22,008 nucleotides of DNA from a virus, in IMG/VR virus record IMGVR_UViG_3300023112_000104, positions 1-22,008 of that record; one strand, written 5' to 3'. The translations under genes and the position numbers were made by a program. The notes under the pieces were generated by a model. That model worked only from the letters and a program-made list of their open reading frames with translations, was not told the origin of the DNA and did not search any database. Every line of letters starts with the position of its first letter. Within the stretch, counting starts at the first letter, position 1. Positions 12,076 to 18,011 of this stretch are shown in pieces.

Positions 12076-13173
12076 TTAGTATTGGATCGAAATGTTAGGA
12101 ACTTGGCGTTTAGCTATTAGCGTAATGGCCGTTTTTGCATCTTCTTCACTAAGCCCGCCTGCGACTAAGGCTACCAGTGCGGCGCGATTAATTTTAATTC
12201 GGTGATTTTTGTCTGCTTCGCGAGCTTCTGCCAATCGTTTTTGTTCCGCCTCTTCTTCTTCAATACGCTTGCGTTCATCTTCTGCGGCTTTCTTTGCTGC
12301 TGCTTTAGCGCGATTCTCTGCGTCGATTTTAGCTTGCTCTGCGCGTTTTTCTGCTGCTTCAGCTTCAGCAATGCGGCGTTTTTCTGCTTGCTCAGCTTCG
12401 TGCTTGGCTCTGATTTCGCGTTGTTTGGCTTCTTCTTCGCGCTGTTTTGCTTCCACCGCGCGCCGCTCAATATCTTCACGTTCTTTACATGCTTTTTGCT
12501 CGGCTTCGCGTTTTGCTTTTTCTTCTGCTTCAGCTGCTACTTTGCGATCATGCTCTTTTCGTTCGGCTTCTTCTTGCTGCTTTCGTAGCTCGGCCAGTTC
12601 TGCGGCTTGCTTTTCTGCTGTTTCCACTCGTTCAAGCGTTACCGTTGCGCTGGTGGTTGCTGCTTCGATTGCAACTTTAAATTTTTTCTTTAGCTCGGGC
12701 CAGATTTCACAAGTACCTATTGTTTCAATATCCGCAAGGTGTTGTTTTAGCTGATCGCTGTCTATGTTTGGATAGGTGCACATAACAGGAACAGATACTA
12801 ACCATTCAAGCTGCTGGTTCTGGAATTCTTGCGCTTTCGTCAAAGGCTCTAAAACGCCTTCTCGCAGCTTTTCAAAGCGAGACTTAGAATTACGTGCATT
12901 TAACTCCAAAACCTTTGGCAATGCTTTCATGACACGCAAATGATTGCGTATAGGTTCGTCAATTGCCTTATTGCTTTTTGAAATCTTAGCCGCAAGGTCT
13001 TTAATTCGTTTACGCCCATCTTGCGTTTCTACGTCGGCCACTTCTGATTTAACTTCGTCTTCAACTTGCTTGAATAGCTTTTGAAGATTTTCTTCGCCAA
13101 ACTGATCCGGCAATGATGGAAGATTAGTGATCTGTTCTACTGCTTCGATTTCTGTTGATACTTCTGTGCTCAT
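12076..13173 (-). CDS. Long coiled-coil phage protein (365 aa, TolA-like composition)
   Basis: A 365-aa protein in three parts: an N-terminal helical domain (residues 1-175, with DGRKRIKDLAAKISKSNKAI and SKSRFEKLREGVLEPLTKAQ); a long Ala/Glu/Lys/Arg coiled coil (about 176-325, AEKQAAELAELRKQQEEAER and similar); and a small C-terminal domain (NRAALVALVAGGLSEEDAKT, ending VPNISIQY). The first part resembles the phage DUF1351-type proteins often encoded beside RecE/RecT genes; the TolA-like look is only composition. No membrane segment, so it is not TolA. AGGAG precedes the ATG. By position it probably assists recombination or replication. Confidence 0.75.
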   Translation of the reverse strand: MSTEVSTEIEAVEQITNLPSLPDQFGEENLQKLFKQVEDEVKSEVADVETQDGRKRIKDLAAKISKSNKAIDEPIRNHLRVMKALPKVLELNARNSKSRFEKLREGVLEPLTKAQEFQNQQLEWLVSVPVMCTYPNIDSDQLKQHLADIETIGTCEIWPELKKKFKVAIEAATTSATVTLERVETAEKQAAELAELRKQQEEAERKEHDRKVAAEAEEKAKREAEQKACKEREDIERRAVEAKQREEEAKQREIRAKHEAEQAEKRRIAEAEAAEKRAEQAKIDAENRAKAAAKKAAEDERKRIEEEEAEQKRLAEAREADKNHRIKINRAALVALVAGGLSEEDAKTAITLIAKRQVPNISIQY

Positions 13174-13197
13174 GGTATTGCTCCTGTTTTTGTTTAA

Positions 13198-13620
13198 TTA
13201 AAATTCTTGCAATTCTTTTAAATATGATTCAGCTTTGCCGGTTAACATTACTTGCGAATCTACACGCTTGATCACCCCGCTTTTTACCATTTCAACTGAT
13301 AATGCCCTAAAGGTGTCAATGCCGCGCTGTTTTTGTGCCGCTGACAGTTCTTTGAAATACGCTCGGGAGTTTAGGCGGTATTTAACCTCGGACAGATAAA
13401 CCCATCCATCTACACTGTTTTTTTGCATGATCGCTTTTATGAATTGAATGCGTGATTTATTCATTACATAGGCCTCTTCGGTTTCATAATCTTTAGCCAA
13501 CAAAACACAGCGCAATAACTCCGCCAGTTCAAAGCTAGTTTCAGGTAGTGGAATTAACCCATTTCCTGCGTCACTAACCATTTTAACCTGAGCCTTGTTT
13601 GTTTCGTTTGATTCAGTCAT
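13198..13620 (-). CDS. Probable winged-helix protein sharing a domain with the primase (140 aa)
   Basis: A 140-aa protein. Its C-terminal part, residues 71-128 (DGWVYLSEVKYRLNSRAYFK ... FRALSVEMVKSGVIKRVDSQ), resembles residues 848-904 of the primase/helicase at 14253-16961 (EGWRYLSKIKGHLRRQKYYQ ... FNNAITSLNGDRKIELIGKK). Shared positions are GW-YLS, K, L, Y, D-F, I and V-L, the plan of a winged-helix fold. The N-terminus is acidic and flexible. It is the first gene left of the candidate origin, behind a TTGACG-17-TAGATT promoter, with AAGGA upstream of the ATG. I infer DNA binding at the origin repeats; this is not proven. Confidence 0.75.
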   Translation of the reverse strand: MTESNETNKAQVKMVSDAGNGLIPLPETSFELAELLRCVLLAKDYETEEAYVMNKSRIQFIKAIMQKNSVDGWVYLSEVKYRLNSRAYFKELSAAQKQRGIDTFRALSVEMVKSGVIKRVDSQVMLTGKAESYLKELQEF

Positions 13621-13640
13621 TTTATGTCCTTTGTTGTTTT

Positions 13641-13679
13641 ATTTGTTTACAATCTACACCTCTCCCATCTTTTCGTCAA
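13641..13679 (-). promoter_or_regulatory. Sigma-70 promoter for the recombination operon
   Basis: On the minus strand TTGACG (13674-13679), 17 nt, TAGATT (13651-13656). An ATTTGTTTACA element (13641-13651, plus strand) overlaps the -10; the same 11-mer occurs at 10096-10106. It would drive the 140-aa gene, coiled-coil protein, 59-aa protein and recE. Confidence 0.55.
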
Positions 13680-13712
13680 GTAAAACGCGGGTATTTATTT
13701 TCGTTAATTAAA

Positions 13713-13909
13713 TTTCCGGGTTTCCCGGAATTTCCCTTCTGTTTTCCCACCATTGCGCAAAACTTAAAATCAACTCCAACCAAAATTCATGTTAGTGACC
13801 CCTAACCCCACAGAATACTTCCCTAAAGTACTAAAGAAAGAATTTTTATATTATTTTTTTTTATATATCTTTCTTTGGGAAACATTTATATGGTTTTTCC
13901 GGGTTTCCC
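13713..13909 (+). repeat. Repeated 14-mer TTTCCGGGTTTCCC (two exact copies)
   Basis: Exact copies at 13713-13726 and 13896-13909. The first is part of a 17-bp perfect palindrome with a 3-nt centre (TTCCGGG/TTT/CCCGGAA, 13714-13730). Confidence 0.8.
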
Positions 13910-13993
13910 TGTTTATTTAGCGTCTATACCTCCGTTTCCTGTTTTTCCTTTATATTTTATAGTAGATGTGCTTTAAGGCCCCCTATACGGATC

Positions 13994-14016
13994 GAAAACC
14001 CGGAAAACCCGGAAAA
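13994..14016 (-). repeat. Tandem repeat of the same core, opposite orientation
   Basis: On the minus strand TTTTTCCGGG followed by TTTTCCGGG and TTTTC: two tandem copies of a 9-bp unit (TTTTCCGGG), near-matches of the 14-mer above in inverted orientation. A further copy, TTTCCGGGACAGGGAAAA, is at 14071-14088 on the plus strand and overlaps the palindrome GGAAATTTCC (14066-14075). Confidence 0.75.
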
Positions 14017-14203
14017 ATAACGTAAGTTGTTGATTTTGAATTGTTTATTCTTTTTTTCTAGTGTGGGAAATTTCCGGGACAGGGAAAAGTTTTTTGCTGC
14101 TATGTGTCATGCAGCTTTCATGCCTGTTTTTTGTATATTCCAAAATATTATAAAGCCATATTTTTTTATGAAAAAATGTTATATAGGTTTTTCTTGCAAA
14201 TAT

Positions 14204-14228
14204 AAAAAAGCCCCGAATTAACGAGGCT
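14204..14228 (-). terminator. Rho-independent terminator of the primase/helicase gene
   Basis: On the minus strand AGCCTCG, loop TTAATT, CGGGGCT then TTTTT: a 7-bp stem (one U-G wobble) with a T-run, 25 nt past the stop of the 902-aa gene. Confidence 0.78.
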
Positions 14229-14252
14229 GTGAAATGGTTGTTTTCGCTTGTT

Positions 14253-16961
14253 TTATCTTTTTAATCGAACTTTTTTTCCGATCAACTCTATTTTTCTATC
14301 TCCATTTAGAGATGTAATTGCATTATTAAACGCATCTTGGCTATGTTGAGCAAGCTCATCTGCAATATCCTGGTAGTATTTTTGGCGTCTTAAATGTCCT
14401 TTTATCTTGGATAAATACCGCCATCCTTCGTCTGAATCATCCTTTGCAACATCTAGTCGTTTAAGTATAACTTCCTTTATACCTTCCAGTTTGGCCTCTA
14501 TTGTTTCCCCGTCTTTTGCCTCATTTACCTTCAAATTGCTTGCCATGTGTTGAATGGAGTTTATAGCCATCATAAGCGCAAATCTTACGTGATCAGTAGT
14601 AATCGTCATCGTGCCATCTACAAAATTACCAAGCGCCAAGATACTTGAAACATTTATTACTCGCTCAGATAGTCGGGCGTAAAGCGGCCCAAGTCGTTGG
14701 TGGTTCCTATAGTCGTTTTGCTCGTAATGATCATCTATATTGCATAACATTTCAAACGCCGCTGGTGTTGCGTCCACCTCCTTATTTACGCCGTTAAACT
14801 CATTTTCTACTGTTTTCTCAGACTCTTGATTTGCAAGCTGCGCAATCATTCCTATTTCAGCCTTCAGGTGCTCATAAAGAACCCGATCATCATTGCTTTT
14901 TTTGCCCCTGCGATCCCTTAGTGATGTATTTTTCTTTTCCCTTTCCTCACCACAATCAACCATTAAGCCGCGACCTAAAAAACCTTGCTCTATATTTTCT
15001 TCGTTGATCATGTCGGCCATTTTTTGAGGTGTTGATGATGCAGCTAGATTTAACGCAGGGTTTTTCACTCCTCTTTTTATAGACTCTAATAGCCTTGTTT
15101 GTCCGGCTATTTCTGCGGTTATATTGGCTATTTCAATCTCAATGGCTTTTATTTTGCCTTGCTCAAGATCTTTGTTATACCCCAGTAGGATATCCTGCTT
15201 TGCGGCTAACTGCTTTTCATATCTGCCGATCAGCTGGTATGCATCTTTTGCGAATTCACTTTGATGTAGTTTAGATAGTGTCAATAATGATGTAGTAGCC
15301 AAGCTCATCAATGTTCCGACTATCTGATCAGAGTTCGGATTGTTTTTTGTTGCGTTGTTGCTTAACAGTTTGTGTGCTTCATCGTAAACATAAAAACAGC
15401 GCCCTTGGTCGTAAATGGCAGCCCTTAAAATATCTTTATCTGATCTAATATCACCATAAGTAAACACATCTATTTCACTTAGAAGCTCTTTCATGACCTT
15501 TTGCGGACGTTCCTTACCTGCCGCAGAAACCCCTAGCATTATGGTTATAAGGCTTAATTTTGAATCAGCAAAGCCAGTCAACCCATAGCCAGCCATAGCC
15601 ATTGTTTGAATGGCAAACACGGAGTAAGCTCCACCAGTTAACCGTCTGTGCGCGCCATTTCTCGTATACTTCACGATCTCACCGGCCAATCCGGGAGGGT
15701 GATCAATATCAAGCCCATCAAAATCCACCCCCTCCGGCAAGGCGTCAAGCCCAGTTTTCTTTTTGGGTGCCGGTGCTTGTTGTGCCGGTGCTTGTTGTGG
15801 CTGATTTAACCAGCTTCCGAACACTGGCGCAGGTTGTTGTATTGGTTCTGGCCCCAACTCCGGAACGGGTGCGACTTCCAATGCAGCCAGCACCGGCTTA
15901 ATACCCATGTCTTTTTTAATGGCGTCACGCATGGCGATTTTACAATTATCTATGCCGTGTTTTTGTCGATAGTCATCCCAATCACCAAGCTCCGGAGGTA
16001 ATGCGACAATTGCATTAAATGGTGCAGCCGCTTCATTTGCGAAATATTCACCCGGTCGGCGATTATGCACTTCATCTAGCTCATCGTGATCAGCAAATAT
16101 AATAATGCGTGAGTCAGGATGATCTTCTTTTGCTTTTTTAACTGCCGCTGCAAGGTTGCCTGTATTATATCCACAGTAAACTTCATACCCAGTCATAAGA
16201 TTGACTGTTACGCCGGTTGCATAGCCTTCAACAACTGCAAGCGTTTTTGTTTTGCCATCTATAATGTGTTGCACCCCGGCCATGTCACCACCCCACAACG
16301 GGCGTTTTGTGCCGTCTTTTGTGATCTTCTGTACGTTTACCAGTTCGCCATTTTTATAAAACGGTACAAGCAATAATTCACCGGTTCCAATGATCGCGCC
16401 TTTGCTCATTATTGGTTCTCCGTTAGTCAGCCATTTACCGGTTAAACCTTTGTTTGTCATGTATTCATGCTCAGTAAGAAAAGACGACGCAATCAATACC
16501 GCAGCACCTTTTTTTGCCTGCTGAATGTTGGCTTTTCGGATCTCGTCATCATTTACCTGGTGGATCCGTTTTGGCGCGATAGATTTATGCATATCATCGC
16601 CGACCAGTTCTTTTGCAGCTTCGATTGTTGGCTTGCCAAGGTAGCGTGAGAGCAACAATAAACCGCCGCCGCTTTGTGGTTCGCATTGAGAGCAAAACCA
16701 AGTGCCCCTCCCGTTTTTATCATCAAAGCGAAAGCGATCTTTACCGCCACACACAGGGCAAGGACCGTGATGTTTACCACTTGGCAACCTTGCACCGTAG
16801 TTTTCAAGCACGCTGCGCCATTGCCCATTGAATTGTTCTAAAGCTTTATCTATTGGGCTGTCGCCGTTTGATTGGTATTTCCCGCCGCGTTCTTTCCAAC
16901 ACATGCAGGCGTCATTAGTAAAATGACCGCATGATAATTTTAAAGGGAATTTTAAGTTCAT
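14253..16961 (-). CDS. Primase/helicase: P4-type Zn ribbon + Toprim + DUF3987-like ATPase
   Basis: A large replication protein of about 902 aa. In order (numbered from the upstream GTG): a primase zinc ribbon, C71-C74...C93-C96 (HGPCPVCGGKDRFRF ... WFCSQC); a Toprim domain with VVEGYATG (Glu248) and FADHD (Asp294/Asp296); a Pro/Gln-rich linker (370-405); a RecA-like ATPase with Walker A LGVSAAGKERP (479-489) and Walker B YVYDEAHKLL (527-536); an inserted coiled coil (about 575-635); and a C-terminal winged-helix-like segment (848-904). Walker A ends GKE where Ser/Thr is usual. I choose the ATG at 16959-16961 (AGGTG 7 nt upstream); a GTG at 16970 adds three residues. It probably primes and unwinds DNA at the nearby origin. 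It is preceded immediately by a small HTH gene and followed by a terminator. Confidence 0.9.
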   Translation of the reverse strand: MNLKFPLKLSCGHFTNDACMCWKERGGKYQSNGDSPIDKALEQFNGQWRSVLENYGARLPSGKHHGPCPVCGGKDRFRFDDKNGRGTWFCSQCEPQSGGGLLLLSRYLGKPTIEAAKELVGDDMHKSIAPKRIHQVNDDEIRKANIQQAKKGAAVLIASSFLTEHEYMTNKGLTGKWLTNGEPIMSKGAIIGTGELLLVPFYKNGELVNVQKITKDGTKRPLWGGDMAGVQHIIDGKTKTLAVVEGYATGVTVNLMTGYEVYCGYNTGNLAAAVKKAKEDHPDSRIIIFADHDELDEVHNRRPGEYFANEAAAPFNAIVALPPELGDWDDYRQKHGIDNCKIAMRDAIKKDMGIKPVLAALEVAPVPELGPEPIQQPAPVFGSWLNQPQQAPAQQAPAPKKKTGLDALPEGVDFDGLDIDHPPGLAGEIVKYTRNGAHRRLTGGAYSVFAIQTMAMAGYGLTGFADSKLSLITIMLGVSAAGKERPQKVMKELLSEIDVFTYGDIRSDKDILRAAIYDQGRCFYVYDEAHKLLSNNATKNNPNSDQIVGTLMSLATTSLLTLSKLHQSEFAKDAYQLIGRYEKQLAAKQDILLGYNKDLEQGKIKAIEIEIANITAEIAGQTRLLESIKRGVKNPALNLAASSTPQKMADMINEENIEQGFLGRGLMVDCGEEREKKNTSLRDRRGKKSNDDRVLYEHLKAEIGMIAQLANQESEKTVENEFNGVNKEVDATPAAFEMLCNIDDHYEQNDYRNHQRLGPLYARLSERVINVSSILALGNFVDGTMTITTDHVRFALMMAINSIQHMASNLKVNEAKDGETIEAKLEGIKEVILKRLDVAKDDSDEGWRYLSKIKGHLRRQKYYQDIADELAQHSQDAFNNAITSLNGDRKIELIGKKVRLKR

Positions 16962-16970
16962 TTTATTCAC

Positions 16971-17189
16971 CTACTTAATGATTTTTTTAATAATACCGTC
17001 TAACACCTCGTTAACCTTATCTGCTTCGGAGTCGGTAAACGTGGTGCGTGTTCTGTATGATTTAGTATTAACTACCGAGGCGATCCGGAAATAGGTAATG
17101 CCGGACTGCTCAGAAATAAATTTGATTTTAATCCCTGCATTAACTGCAGAGTTTATCCGCTCAATAACTTGATTGCTTTTTGTATTCAT
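16971..17189 (-). CDS. Small helix-turn-helix protein at the divergent switch (72 aa)
   Basis: A 72-aa protein. IKIKFISEQSGITYFRIASV (residues 20-39) reads as a helix-turn-helix, with a following wing/helix region (TFTDSEADKVNEVLDGIIKKI). It resembles small phage XRE/Cro-like DNA-binding proteins. It is the first gene of the leftward transcript, next to the divergent promoters, the place of a Cro- or CI-like switch protein; it is a candidate for binding the AATAACTTKACA elements, but that is inference. AAGGAAG precedes the ATG. The next gene starts within 10 nt. Confidence 0.72.
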   Translation of the reverse strand: MNTKSNQVIERINSAVNAGIKIKFISEQSGITYFRIASVVNTKSYRTRTTFTDSEADKVNEVLDGIIKKIIK

Positions 17190-17338
17190 TTTTAAGCTTC
17201 CTTTTATGTGTCATTTAATTTATTTGTATTATTACAGAAAAAATACTTTACAACAATATAAATTTAGTATTTAATTAACCCCATCGACAGGGTGAACCTG
17301 TTATCAACAACAAAGCGCAAGGCGCAGGAGTAATAAAC
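17190..17338. promoter_or_regulatory. Divergent control region between leftward and rightward operons
   Basis: A 149-bp gene-free region. Plus-strand promoter: TTTACA (17247-17252), 17 nt, TTTAAT (17270-17275). The -35 is inside AATACTTTACA (17242-17252), identical to the element in the recT promoter. On the minus strand TTGTAA (17249-17254) followed by an A/T-rich stretch with TAATAA could be the leftward promoter, but the -10 is uncertain. The rightward leader holds a small hairpin, ACAGG-GTGAA-CCTGT (17287-17301), 38 nt before the SSB-like start. An AGGAG precedes that start. Confidence 0.6.
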
Positions 17339-17941
17339 ATGAGTGCATTTTTTAAACCAATGGAAGAGCAAGACATTAATTATGAAGGTTTTTACGACGG
17401 TCAAAACAAGATAGTGCCTGACAATACCGAGCTCGAGTTTTCAGTAATCGATGGCTTCATGGGTATCGAAGAAGGTAAAAGCCAGCAGGTTTGTCTTATC
17501 AATATTTCAATTACAACACCAGGCGAGTTTTATGGTCAAAAATATCGTTACAACGCGAAAATCTTTGATGTAGATGCAAACAAGCGCGATCTAGCAATGC
17601 GCAATCTTGGCGTTTTAGATGCACAAGCGGGCTTTCCAATGACCAACGGACAAATGGAGCCGACAACTGAAAACGTCCAGGATTATTGGGTTGGCGCTGC
17701 AGAAGGTCGCGTTAAGTTTGGTTTGTTCGTGGACGAAGAAGACGGGCGTGAAATTAACTTTGTGCGCGGATTTGGTTATCTACGTGAAAAAATGCGTAAG
17801 CCTGGGCAGCAGAAAGCGCAGCAACAGCAGTCAGCTCAGCAGCAATCCGGTCCGGCTTATGCAGATCAGCAGCAGTCAACAACTGCAACAACAATGCAAA
17901 ACGCTCAACATCCAGAGCAAGAGGTTGATATCGACTTCTAG
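17339..17941 (+). CDS. SSB-like single-stranded DNA-binding protein (200 aa)
   Basis: A 200-aa protein with a beta-rich N-terminal domain (about 1-150; LEFSVIDGFMGIEEGKSQQV, INISITTPGEFYGQKYRYNA, GRVKFGLFVDEEDGREINFV), a Gln-rich low-complexity linker (157-190; QQQQSAQQQS), and an acidic tip EVDIDF at the extreme end. This plan, OB-like domain, flexible linker and acidic tail ending in Phe, is that of bacterial SSB (tail DDDIPF). The core looks like the phage DUF669-type group rather than classical SSB; that is recognition, not a search. It would coat single strands and recruit helicase and recombinase. First gene of the rightward operon; a terminator follows. Confidence 0.75.
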   Translation: MSAFFKPMEEQDINYEGFYDGQNKIVPDNTELEFSVIDGFMGIEEGKSQQVCLINISITTPGEFYGQKYRYNAKIFDVDANKRDLAMRNLGVLDAQAGFPMTNGQMEPTTENVQDYWVGAAEGRVKFGLFVDEEDGREINFVRGFGYLREKMRKPGQQKAQQQQSAQQQSGPAYADQQQSTTATTMQNAQHPEQEVDIDF

Positions 17942-17964
17942 CATTAGCCACTAACAAGCCCACC

Positions 17965-17990
17965 AGCCGCCAATTACGGCGGCTTTTTAT
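17965..17990 (+). terminator. Rho-independent terminator after the SSB-like gene
   Basis: AGCCGCC, loop AATTAC, GGCGGCT then TTTT: a perfect 7-bp GC-rich stem with a T-run, 24 nt past the stop. The downstream helicase has no clear own promoter, so partial read-through is likely, giving more SSB-like protein than helicase. Confidence 0.82.
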
Positions 17991-18011
17991 TAACTAACAG
18001 GACATAAAACA

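Larger units (their letters stand above)
13705..14090. other. Candidate replication origin: AT-rich tract with CCGGG iterons
   Basis: The region 13680-14203 holds no convincing gene. It contains six copies of a CCGGG/CCCGG core within T-rich flanks: 13716 and 13724 (as TTCCGGG-TTT-CCCGGAA), 13899, 13999 and 14008 (tandem), and 14074. A pure A/T stretch of 28 bp (13841-13868) lies among them, flanked by a 9-bp inverted repeat AAAGAAAGA / TCTTTCTTT (13833-13841 and 13868-13876). Repeats plus an easily melted tract beside a primase/helicase gene fit an iteron origin. The role is inferred. Confidence 0.6.

Noticed and set aside
12209-12754. Long plus-strand frame (181 aa, Ser/Ala/Cys-rich) opposite the coiled-coil gene
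   Set aside because: It is the antisense reading of the repetitive Ala/Glu/Lys codons of the coiled coil; low-complexity composition, no ribosome-binding site, no domain.
12076-13173. TolA or another envelope protein
   Set aside because: No membrane anchor or TolA C-terminal domain; similarity is only the Ala/Lys/Glu-rich coiled coil, and the gene is in a recombination operon.
13599-13805. Plus-strand frame of 68 aa over the promoter and repeat region
   Set aside because: It overlaps the start of the 140-aa gene, its promoter and the palindrome on the other strand; no ribosome-binding site.
13994-14016. Tandem repeats as a possible CRISPR array
   Set aside because: The unit is 9 bp with no spacers and there are no cas genes; it fits iterons instead.
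14027-14221. Plus-strand frame of 64 aa within the gene-free region
   Set aside because: It begins at TTG without a Shine-Dalgarno, crosses a CCGGG repeat and the terminator of the primase gene, and has no protein-like pattern beyond Phe/Lys from A/T-rich DNA.
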